Shown one piece after another: positions 35,626 to 46,407 of a stretch of DNA of 64,000 nt. A model generated the notes under the pieces. It did no database searches, was not told the origin of the DNA, and saw nothing but the letters and a program-made list of their open reading frames with translations. Both the position numbers and the translations under genes were made by a program. The stretch is from Sphagnum compactum (Eukaryota; Bryophyta; Sphagnopsida; Sphagnales). How positions within the stretch are numbered: the first letter of the stretch is position 1; every line of letters begins with the position of its first letter. The stretch covers positions 10,040,875 through 10,104,874 of the forward strand of contig OZ234495.1 of assembly GCA_965153455.1 (NCBI GenBank), in the 5' to 3' direction.

Positions 35626-38600
35626 TTACCAGTCTTCTCCCTGCCGACCATAATTTCCTCCACGGCCACCAGATGAGTATCCACTGCGATCATTATAACC
35701 ACTGCTGCCATAGCTGCCACCTTGACTGGCACCATACTGAGCACCGTTGTTATAAGCATTGCCTCCATAACCACCCCCACCATAGGAGGCACCATAGCCC
35801 ACTCCATAGCTACCACCTCCACCACCCTGTGGTCCATACTGTCCACCTTGGGGACACTCACGCGAAAAGTGACCCTCTTGGCCACATGTGTAGCAGGATC
35901 GACCTCCCCCACTTCGGGCCCCTCCACCACCACCACCACCACCACCACCACCAAAATTTCCACCATAGCCACCACCACCAGCTCGACCACCACCACCAGC
36001 TCCAGCATTGGGACATTCACGAGAAAAGTGGCCCACCTAAGGTCAAGCAATTTCCCAAATTTCAGCTTTCAGAAAACACAGATGGCTATTAAGTTTAAAG
36101 ACCATGCTTGTACTTGAACATAAAGACACCCAGCTGTAATGCAGCAGTCACTCCACACCAGAAAAACTCTTGAGAAGGAGAAGGATGCCATGGTCTGCCA
36201 ACAAACATGTCTATGAGATAGCTGATAACTCCACAACAACACTTTAAAGGCAATTATAGCATCAGTCCCAGCAAAACAAAAATGAACACAAGAAAGAGTA
36301 AACCTCAACAGAATTGACAGGTGACCCATTAATAAGGTTATAGAAATATACAGCAAGTAGGAAACCCAACCCTAAAGAACAGAGACTATAAAAGAAAGGA
36401 GCATTTGAATAATAGCAACAATCATACAAATTTTCAGAGACATTCAACAGCACCAAGTATGGTATGGACCACTGACAATAACATCCCCATTACCTTCATC
36501 AGATCCCAGCAGGAGGTGGAGGTCAATGTGAAAAACTAAAACAGCTTACTGAGTTCCTGTCACAAGACTGACTGGTGGAATGGGAAAATTTGGCCACAAT
36601 GCTGGCTAGCTCAACAAAACATTAAAATGAAGACCAAATAACCGAAAAAAAAAACCTTGAGAAAAAGAAAGGAGAAGAAAAGAAAAAGCAATCCCTTTGG
36701 TCTGATTTACTGAAAACTTTGAAGAGTTCAACTTTTCTATTTGGCAGACTAATTAAGCTCACCATTTGAGCTACGCAGAGCCCTTTTGAAGAAAGTATTA
36801 AGAGTGCATAAAAATTACTTTTTGCAACCACAAATTTGATCAAATATGAAATATTGGAATCTGCATGAAGAACACAAAGCATGGCACCTGGACATTCTTG
36901 CTGGGAACACTAGTAAAAAATGCCTTTGGAATCTTGACAAATTGCCAAATTCCAAAACCTGCAAGAGAAGTGACTACAAGTAAAATTAAACTCACAAAAT
37001 GCCTTAGTTTATATGCCACCACTAGTATATTCTTTGTCTAGATATATGAATTTGGAGAAGTCAGGAACCAATGGATTGTCTCCAATCCTTGTTCTTAATG
37101 AATACAAAAACTGGACAAAAACTGAACTAAAAAGATGATGCAAAAACACAGAGCAATAGTGACAGCCACACATCTTCATCAACGTTTCTCAGCAACATGT
37201 ATGGTAGTGACAAGTTACCATAACATTCCCACTGAAGTCAGAAGCTCTTGGCAGTGGGTGGATGTCAATTTCACACATTAACAAAATACACAGTTTATGT
37301 TGCAAGAGCAAACAAAATGAAAAGACAAGCACTTTCTGTAACTTGCATCAAATGTTACCAAATATGAAATCAGCAGGTTGATATGAACATTTTTGCACAG
37401 GATGAATGTGACAACAAGTACAAACCTCTCCACAATTATAGCACCCCTCTGCACCTGACTTGCCCCTTGCTGCTCCCCATGTCTCACCATATGAACTTCC
37501 TTTACCAGAATCACAATCCCGGCCCCTGCTGAAATTTCCATAACCCTCGACCTCACCACCATAAGCAGGAGCAGCTGCTGGTACAGGTGCTCTCTCTTCA
37601 TCCCGGCGTGGGCGTCTTGCTCCACCTGATTGTGCTGTTTGAACTGCCATTTTCTGCACAGAATGGCTTGCTCACAATCAGTGCAATTTTAAGATATACA
37701 AATGCCATGAACTGTGAAGAGCCAACACCAAGAAGACTTGTTACCCAAAACATACCCAGGAGGAGCAGTGAGAACTCAAGAGAGTTTCCATTTTGTTCCT
37801 TCCAAGATACATGGCCTGAAATGTAATAAGCCACAAATATGCAAATCCTTTTGCAAAATGGTCCAAGTATCCATTGACAATCATTCTGCAATAGTGAAAC
37901 ATCTCTAAATTCCATCAAACCTGAAATAGGGGGGTTAACATAAAGAACTCTGCAATGGAACATACCTCAAAGGATAACAACAGCTCATCAAGTTTTTTTT
38001 CCATGGAGATCACCTCCTCCCTCAGGAATTTTGACTTCACTGGGTCCACCTCCTTTTCAAGTTCACTTTTAGCAAAAGAGAGCTCTGCTTCTGCTGCTTT
38101 TTTTTCTTCACGCTGTTGTTCAGTCAACACCAGCTGTGCTCCCAATTCCAAACAAGACCAGAAGTTCCCAAGAATAAGAAACTATTGCAGTATATGACTA
38201 GTGTCACACATAACCCAATGCAACAACCTGCAATTCCCCTGCAATTTTGTGCTGCAAACTAGCTGTGCCTTCTATGGAACCAGTTTCATAATGGACTTTC
38301 GTAAACATGAAGGTCCAGCTAGCAACTATATTGTTCACATCATTATTCCAAGAATGCCTTTTGCACACAATTACAGATGTACCCTTTCACAGTTATGGCA
38401 GCAAGGGTCTTCACCGTCATGATCACAAATCCTGAACATCAAGCCCTCAGGCAGGTGAAGTCAACTCTTGCAAGTGTGCAGTGTGGCTAGATGATGATTT
38501 TCTTGCATATTCACCTACACTGCATCATATCTTCTCTCATTTAACAACAATGCAAAAGTAAAGAAAGGACAGTTTCCTTACATTGGGCTTCCATTCCTTG

Positions 38601-39446
38601 TGAGCTTGCTCCTTGAGGACCTCAGTTTCCTTTTTCCCTTCTCTTTCAGCAATAACTTGTTCACGTGGCCTTGCAGCACCAAATGGATTTGGCTGCACAA
38701 GAAAAAAACAAGGTTCAGCATCTCTAAAATTTACCATTCAGGCTCATTGCAACTCTCTCTACATCTGCTTATCAAAATCCCTTGTATTCCCATGAAAAAA
38801 TCTGGCATCCTACCAGATATCGTTGTGAATGCATAAGGAAAATGAACCTAAAACCCTAGAGACAAAACATTCTTTCTCCCAACTGGCGCACATTTGCACT
38901 TCAAAGGTCTTTGATGCTCGCGTCTGACCAAGGAAAAGGTGACCAGTGCGTGAAGATGCCAGCAGCATGAAATGAGAGAATGGAACAAGGGATGAGTCTG
39001 AGCCAAACAGAAAGCTCGCAGACCGTGAAAGCGCTAGATCTCAAGACCTCAACAGGAGGAGGAGGAGGAGTTGTAGTCCTGCGATAACACTACCTTCAAA
39101 AGAAAAATCTGATATAAAAAACAGCTGCGGCGCCTCACGAGATCAAACCTAATGGCGAATTTTGCGCATAATAGAAAGTGAGGAACGCTCTCACCCTAGA
39201 TATAAATTTCCAAACGTTCCAGAAACCAAACCATGTCACGAGCGATAAAACAAGGCAGTCGGTCAGTTGCTACAAGTCACGAAATCGCCATCTCACATTT
39301 CTAGAAAGAGTTTCAGATCAGAAGACGAACGAGACACTCACCCTACTGGTCTTGGCTGGAGATGCGGATGACATATTGGCTGTGGATCCACGCGGCTGCA
39401 GACTAAGCTTTGGCCTGTTCGCTCCTTCGTCGTCCACGTAGCTCAT
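35626..39446 (-). CDS. Glycine-rich protein with eIF4B/4H-like motif and two CCHC zinc knuckles
   Basis: Minus-strand exons 39446-39342, 38692-38582, 38133-37966, 37653-37426 and 36036-35626, all joined in phase 0, give 340 aa. Residues 1-35 are basic and Ser-rich. Residues 36-128 hold [17 protein letters not shown], similar to the motif of eIF4B/eIF4H-type translation factors, followed by a charged helix-forming stretch ([15 protein letters not shown]...). Residues 129-198 are disordered, Arg/Gly/Ala-rich. Two CX2CX4HX4C knuckles follow: [14 protein letters not shown] (199-212), split by an intron, and [14 protein letters not shown] (252-265). They are separated by a run of 11 Gly; the tail is Gly/Tyr/Ser-rich. 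Zinc knuckles bind single-stranded RNA or DNA, so an RNA-binding role in translation or RNA metabolism is inferred. The exact family name is uncertain. The start ATG lies in GAAGCATGAGC. Confidence 0.86.
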
Positions 39447-39900
39447 GCTTCTCCTCTCCCGCGCTATCGTCTACCAACACAGATCCTCTTATATTCTCTC
39501 TGTCTCTCTCTCAAAGAACTATTTCTCTCTTTCTATGAACAAAACCACAAAATAAACACCGGCTTTCTAAAAAACCGCACGCCAACAACAGAATATAATC
39601 AGCGACCTTCAAAACCGCTGCCGACACAAACACCGCCGTTCTAGTCCGAAGAAAACACGATCGAGAAACGCATCCGCAAACACCTTCAAAACCCGCCCCC
39701 CACAACTAAACGCAGAGAGAAAAGAAGAAACTGTAAGAGAGAGAGAGAGAGAGCGGCGAGGAGGAAGTTGCAACAAGCGGCCGCGGATGGAGCGGCGACC
39801 GGCTACTCCGGTCGGGACCGGTGAAAACTTGTCGAAACATCGGGAGCAAGCATCCCCATGCCGTGCCTTTTTTTACTGGCGAAATTTCGCCAAAAAGCGA
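39447..39900 (-). promoter_or_regulatory. Promoter and 5' leader of the CCHC protein gene
   Basis: GC-richer DNA upstream of the start codon carries a GA microsatellite at 39735-39754 (CT-rich on the transcribed strand) and TCTCTCTC runs at 39495-39513. These are typical of plant leaders. No TATA box could be fixed with confidence. Confidence 0.4.
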
Positions 39901-40671
39901 ATTATTTTTATTAAAAAGAAATCGAAAATGAAGTGACTTTGGAGGGTTTAATAGCCAGAAAAGAAGAGAAAATAAATAATAAAGCTTGTCAGATTTCTAA
40001 TTTTGGTTATTAATTTGTAGCCTTAAACACAAACGTTGATACGAATTTTTTTTACTTCATATCTGGTTTATAGCCACATTTGGTTATATCTTCTCAGTGA
40101 TAATCGCCATTTTTTGGGTACATCTTCATATGGATGATCGCCATTTAAGCTACGTTAAAAAAAATTCCTCAAAAAAAGAATGAGGGTGAAGAACCCGCGC
40201 CCCCAACCCCCTCATGTCCCCTCCTCAATCCCCAAACACGGCCGGTCCATTCATAGGGTGACCAGGGAGTTCTCGGCACAGGTTACCGGTTACAGAGGTC
40301 ACCGCCGCCGTCGATCTCAAACGAGCGGGAGGATGGAACTGACGTGGTGGGGGGGGAGGCGGGGGGGGGAGACGGACGGTTGGATTACGTCTCAGAATCG
40401 GACGGACGTCGTTATTCTCCCATAAATTACAAGTCTCCAACTTTCCCCCCAGGGAAGAAGTAAAAAGTAAAAAAAAAGTACATTTACATGTAATAAAGTT
40501 ATGGTTTGTGAATTTTAAGAAAAAAATTTCGGATAAATTACAGCACTTTTTTTCTTTAATTAGGAATTATTTTTCAGGGTTTGGCACATTTTTTGCAAGG
40601 TAATTATGGATTTCGTTACAAGCTGTTTGGTTGCTGAGCTTTTGTTTTCAGCTGTTGCCCTTTACACACGA

Positions 40672-40884
40672 CCCCTAGCTCTAGGAGCCCTCGCGTCATT
40701 TTTTCCAATGAGACATGAGAATGACCCCTAGCTCTAGGACCCCTTGTGTCATTTTTTTCAATGAGACATGAGAATGACCCCTTGCTCTAGGACCCCTTGC
40801 ATCATTTTTTTCAATGCGACATGACAATGACCCCTAGCTCTAGGACCCCTCGCGTCATTTTTTTCCAATGAGTCATAACATCTA
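40672..40884. repeat. 53-bp tandem repeat, four copies
   Basis: Units start at 40672, 40725, 40778 and 40831. Each reads CCCC(T)AGCTCTAGGA(C)CCCT and then (C)GCGTCATTTTTT(C)CAATGAGACATGA(G)AATGA with a few substitutions. The array immediately precedes the second copy of the dispersed repeat. Confidence 0.95.
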
Positions 40885-40956
40885 AGCGCAGTATTTAGTC
40901 TTTACGCTTTATAAAGCCCTTGGCTGGGGACTTTACCAATATTGGGCTCGTGCTTG

Positions 40957-41260
40957 GCTCCACCATTGCAGAGCAAGTATCCAATAATTGACCGTCTTTC
41001 TCTATCTTTTATAATTTGGTGGAACATTATTATTATGTCTCCCCAATTTTGCAAAACAAAAAAAAAAAGTAGCAATTGAAATTATTGTAAAAGGTCTCTC
41101 TCGTTATGTTATGTTAGGAGATTCAGAGTTTAGAAAATGCCTATATTTTATTAATTGTCAAAATTTCATACAATTTATTAAAATTTTTACTGCCCAAAAG
41201 GATTTTGAAAAATAAAAATAATTATTTCACACCCAAGGGCCGAACCTGACAAAGGTACTA
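40957..41260 (+). repeat. Dispersed repeat, copy 2 (partner near 1860-2129)
   Basis: This is the diverged partner of 1860-2129, in the same orientation, with the same ordered landmarks: CAAGTA..TCCAA, GGAACATTAT, TTGTAAAAGGTCTC, TTTTGAAAAATAAAAATAAT and AAAGGTACTA. It has no coding capacity. Confidence 0.75.
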
Positions 41261-43567
41261 AGCGTATCCTACACTAACTTGGCAACAAGTGCGCAAACTT
41301 CAAAGATTGCAAACAAACGACCAAATTTTGCAACTTATGCATATACCAAATTTTGATTTTAAGCTACCAAGGTAGGGTTTCCGATGCCCTAAATTAATGT
41401 TGGAAGGCCAATTGTTTTTCAAAATTGCTGAAGTTCTCCCAAAAAAATCTCAAAAGAAAAAAAAAATTGAAAATGTGAAAGGAAATGAAGAATCATTTGG
41501 AATAATTTTCTGAAGTATTTTATTGTTTAAATGAAATATTTAAATTTAATTAATTATTCGACAGACATGTGCTGAAGCTTACCCCTGGAGGTAATACTTG
41601 AGCTTGTTGACAAAAGGGATCATAAGTAGCTCACAGTGAAATAGTAGTAGAGGCAAAAGTGCAGAGATCACAAATGTATGTTTAGGACATTAGAGTTATC
41701 TCTAAAGTCACCCTCTGTTTCACCCCCCTGTCTCCTCTGCTTTCACCCCATATCCCCTCTTCCAGGGGTATCAGCAAAGTAAGGAGATTTTGTTAAATCT
41801 GGGTATGGAATGCTGAAACTCAGCATTTAATGCACAAGGTTCAAGAGTAACTATAGTAGTTGTACATGTAGGAGAAGTGAAAATATATGTAGCAGGCAGG
41901 CACTGGAGGCGCTCAGGAACAAGGAAAGACAGGAGGAAACCCAGTTTACCACCAAAATCGGTGGAAAAACTAGTTTGGGTCCCAGTTATTGCCTTTTGTA
42001 AAATTTTCATTCCCAGTTTCTCCTTGTGTTTGTGTTGTCCATGCACTCCCCCCCCCCCCCCACCATCCTTCCACAAACCCCCCATTGATCTCCACTTCAC
42101 CTATCAAACAAACCATTGATTGTTATTCAGTTCTTGCTTTTCAAGATAACCTCAGATTCCAGTTCCAACAAGTTTTGTTGATTTGAAAAAAACCCTCCAT
42201 TTCAGTCTAACAGATTTTCTTTTCAATATAACAGACCCTCTCTAAGGTTCAGAATTTCAACTGAAAGAAGAAAAATATCAAAAAAAATTCTCTCTCAAAT
42301 CACAAAACAGAAAAAATTTCACCACCCAAAAAAATAAAATGAGAACCTCTCTCATATGATAACATTATTTTAAAAGTTCATTTTTTTCCTAAAAAACACA
42401 CTATTGGGATAGCAACCATTAAAATAAGGTCAACTTAAATTTATGTAGCCAAATTTTAATTGCTAACCATTAATGTGAAATTCATGAGTTTTCTATTAAG
42501 AAACTTGGTTTATAGAATTTGAATGGACACCCAAAGGTATTTATTAAACTCAGGTGAAATTTGTTTAGTCTAAAGGACTAGCATATTCTAAAGTGAAATC
42601 TACCCTCCACTATTGGGGGAATTGAAAACTTACAAATTTTTGTGCCATGAACATAAATAAAAATATTTTTTGTAAAAAATGTGCTTTAAATAAATAAATA
42701 AATAAAATTTGTGCCTTTCATTAGATATGTGCTTAAAATAATTATATCCGCCATGGAATTTGAGGCTTGTAAAATACGTTTATAATTGCCAAGGAGGAGG
42801 AAACAGTCAATTTCATAAAAATACATTCGTACTAACAAAAAGTCTGAATGTTTGAGCGAAGGTTGAAACTTTATTGACATTCCACAAGACCAAATATCAC
42901 TTTAATCCAAGGCCGAATCACAAAATGAATTCACCTTTGCTGAATCGTTAGTGACACACTAGAGAAGACCCCCCAAGATGTCAAGTTGCCAATATGTTCA
43001 AACTTGCATGATCATCTTTGAAAAAAACATTATCGTGAATTTTGCTAGTGACACACTACAAAACCCTAAAGATCCCAAGTTGTCAACATGTTCAAACTTG
43101 CATCATCATCTTTAGAACATTACATAGTGAAATTGCTAACGACACACTACAAAACCCCAACATGTTGTTAACATGTTCAAACTTGCATGACTATCTTTAA
43201 TAGAAGATTATAAGTTTTGTACATCCATAAACTTTGAAGCTTATGATGCCTTCTTGTCCAAATCCTCTAAAAGAGTAAAATTGAGGTAACCCATAGGGAG
43301 GGGGCATTTACAAACTAAGAGTCCTAGGACAAAGCTTAACAAGCTATTAAGGTAAAGTCATGCGCCATCATGCCCAGCCCAGCCCTTGTTGCTCTCTTAT
43401 TTGTCTCCTCATGCCCTCTTTGATGTTATTCACAAAGTCTCCAAAAGTCATGACCAAACAACAAAACTTAGTATAGGACCCACAAATTAACGACCATGCA
43501 TTAAAAAAAAACAATTTAATTATGGATTGCACAACTTAAATTTATGCTATATAAGTTTTCAAAGTTG

Positions 43568-43760
43568 GAGGGTTGTAGGGTTTTAGGCTTAAAATTTTGT
43601 GGTTTAAATTTCAGGGGTTTAGGTTTAAGATTGAGCTTTTAAGGTTGAGGGTTATGTGTAATAGTTCTAGAGTTTTGGAGTTTTTAAGGTTCTAAGAATT
43701 AGGGTGTAAGTTTTGAGTTTGATTTTTAAAGTTTAAAGGTTAAAGTTTAAGGTCTTAATG
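43568..43760 (+). repeat. Degenerate telomere-like GGGTTTA units
   Basis: The plus strand carries many variants of GGGTTT(T)AGG and AGGTTTAAG in a row (for example GGGTTGTAGGGTTTTAGGCT and CAGGGGTTTAGGTTTAAG). A further GTTAGGGGTTTAGGGTTTTG lies at 43871-43890. It looks like an old interstitial telomeric tract. Confidence 0.6.
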
Positions 43761-44693
43761 GATGGCATGGTTTGTGTTCATATAACATTAAGTTAAAAAA
43801 GCATGTTATAAGGGGATCATGGTTTAGGATGATTAGGAATGAGATTAGTCTTCCAAACCATATTTGAAGGTTAGGGGTTTAGGGTTTTGCATCACAAGTC
43901 CAACTAATTTATAACTTTGATGACATTCAAGGTGCTTGAATTCCATAACAAATATTAAGCAACCAAAATTAAAAGAAGAGTCTGCCTTTCTCCTTACAAA
44001 ATACTTGGAAAAAACCTAATTAAAAGTATAGCTGAAGTGATCAAAATTAAATCTTAATTAGGCAATAAATTCATTAGATTTGAAAACTAGAAGAAAGTTC
44101 AATTGGAGATATGCAAAATGGAAGGGGAACAAAGTGTGGGTACAACAACACTATTAACTAACATTTTAATTTGTTTGTCTAGGATGAAAAAAAACATTCA
44201 TCCAATATAACCCATTATTTTGGATGGTCATCCAATTTCCTTCACTAGAAGCCATAGGAGTATTTGTATAATTAGCATTTACACTCCTTTTCTGATCAAA
44301 AAAATGTGTATATATATATATATATATATACATTTATAGTACATAATTATCTCAGATTCAGCAGTTGGTAGAGAAGGAAATTATGTGCATGTTCTTCAAT
44401 TAGGTGAAGTGTTTTTTTTTTAAAAACATTTTTTTTTTCATATTTTTCATTTAGAAAATTTGGCTAAATTTCCAACAACCCAAAAAAATAGGAAAAATAG
44501 TTGAATTTATACTAAGAAGCTTTTATTTTTCCAAAATCTTTTTCCAAAAAAGATTTGGGCCAAACCCAAATGGGCCCGCCCTTCTTTCCACCCCGTCTAT
44601 GCTGTTGTTGGGTGGGCACGGCAGGTGCCTCACATATTTTGTCATATTTGCTCCTCCTTTAGGTAGTGGTCAATTCTTCACACAACCCACCCC

Positions 44694-44962
44694 AATCCAT
44701 CCATCCATCCATCCTTGCAACAAGGGAGAGATACCAACCCCATCCATCCATCCATTACAACAATAGGAACATATCAAACCCCCATCCATCCATTTGCAAC
44801 ACGATATCCCATCCCATCCTATCCCTTGCCAGAAAGGATTTATCCAACCCATTGCAACCCAGACAAACCCACCCACCCATCCATCCATCCATCCAAACCA
44901 AATACCACACAACAACACATCCATCCATTCCCTTCCGATCTCCATCCATCCCTCCATCCCTC
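44694..44962. repeat. CATC microsatellite cluster
   Basis: Several CCATCCATCCATC runs (44696-44713, 44741-44755, 44783-44791, 44876-44893, 44919-44927, 44941-44964) are separated by short unique spacers. All six frames stay largely open and give His-Pro-Ser or Trp-Met-Asp-Gly repeats, which is a simple-repeat artefact. Confidence 0.9.
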
Positions 44963-45029
44963 CCTACCTTGGGGACTGGATGAGACCCACCACTTTCTGA
45001 ACTCCTAAAATTTGGATTAAAAAAAAATT

Positions 45030-46407
45030 CGGGATTTCAGGACCGTGTCTTTCGACAGGGTGAGGACTAGTAGGTACCTACCTAGTAGTAGTAGGCTCCT
45101 AGGATACCTACGCTGACCCGTCGTAGGCTTCATGTCTCTCTTCTCTCTCTCTCTCTATCTCTCTCTCTCTTCTGTCTGCGCGCAAACCCCAGCAGCGCCT
45201 CTCTTAGCGCGCGCGCCAGCAATTTTGCTTCGCGGGGTTGCCTGGCTTCAGCATTTTTGCAATCTGCATGTCTTGTCGCCCTGCTGCTCACGCCCTACTT
45301 TTTTGGTGGTGGTTCCCTTAGGTGGGTTGTTGCATAAGGGGGTAAAGAAGTTAGTGAGGAAGAAGTACAGATGAGGAGGAAGAGGAACGTACTCGTGTTG
45401 TTTCTGCTTGCGATGTTCAGCTGAATGCCTAGTATGAGAGTTACAATGCAGGGGTATTAAATGTGTTGTATAGTGCCGGAAAGTGAAGTTCCTGTTGCTC
45501 TGTCACGTGTTGCTGAGATTGGTGTTGGGATTCGAGCTACTACAGTAGTACCCAGTTCTTCGTGCGGCTGTCTGCATCTCTATAAGCAAAAGAATGTGGT
45601 GTGTAAGCTTCATAATGCGAAATGGGAGCTTGTAACTTAGGCCAAGCTTGCACTTCATGACTGCATTTGTGACTGAGAGATGATCATCTGGTTTGCAGCT
45701 CGCTGGTGGACTCTCTATCTATGAGCAAAAGCTTGGGTTCTTGTGTCCACTCTACAGAGTTCACATGCGCAGCAGCTGCCATGTCTTCCACAGTGTATTT
45801 GACACTGCCCCCCTGCAAATTGATTTAGCTCAAATGAGTAAGGACGGCTCCACGCACTGTTGAGAAAGTCAATCTGCAGATACCAGATTGTGAAGGAAGT
45901 TAGCTAGCTGCAGCTCCTGGAGGGAGGGAGGTAGAAGGATTTCCACTTACATTGAAGACTTGATGGTCCAGGGTGAGACTGGGAATCAAAATAGGTCAAA
46001 ACACAGGTAAAAGCTTTTGCAGCAGAGCTTTCTGCTTCACCATTTTCTTGTAGCTTCATCCAACATGCTGGGGTGCAGGAATTGGCAGCAGCTAGCAGGC
46101 AGAAGAAGAGTTCCACAAGAAGAATATGTCTCTGGGAGTTGGACCATGGTGGAAATGCATGTGACTGAGGAGGTTGAAGCCATTAGGCATGCAAAGAAGC
46201 AGGCAGGAGGATGTCTGATGAGGACGTCAAGTAGGAATGAGCAAAGTTAGGGTAGTGGAGGCTGGTGGAAATGATCTTTTGTGCTTCCAAATGTGTACTC
46301 CCATGAGCAAAGTAGATGTGCAAATGGAGCACAGGAGGAGGTGGGATGTAAGAGGAATATGCAGCAGAAACAGAGGAGTTGAAGACTGGTGGTGAGAGAC
46401 ATCCATC
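45030..46407 (+). promoter_or_regulatory. Presumed promoter and 5' leader of the receptor kinase
   Basis: A CT-rich tract (45137-45170) and GC-rich DNA suggest a transcription start. A 17-codon ORF at 45371-45424 encodes MRRKRNVLVLFLLAMFS, which looks like a secretion signal but stops at once; no donor site in its frame was found. A 5' leader intron is likely between about 45.43 and 46.40 kb, but its limits are not clear. Confidence 0.4.

Larger units (their letters stand above)
39901..44693. other. Intergenic region with repeats, no gene recognised
   Basis: A GC-rich island at about 40180-40440 has Pro/Arg-rich frames on both strands but no domain. The 53-bp tandem array and the second copy of the 1.9-kb dispersed repeat follow. 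Around 43.57-43.75 kb are degenerate TTTAGGG-like units, and a TA microsatellite lies at 44311-44331. A poly-C run at 42050-42061 explains the Pro/Gly-rich frames there. Confidence 0.6.

Noticed and set aside
35616-36117. Four long frames over the Gly-rich exon (Val-, His- and Thr-rich)
   Set aside because: They are shadows of the CCACCA/GGTGGT repeat of the CCHC protein exon; only the minus frame with CX2CX4HX4C motifs makes sense.
44666-45008. Trp-Met-Asp-Gly and His-Pro-Ser repeat frames
   Set aside because: All six frames are open because of the CATC microsatellite; no true protein is indicated.
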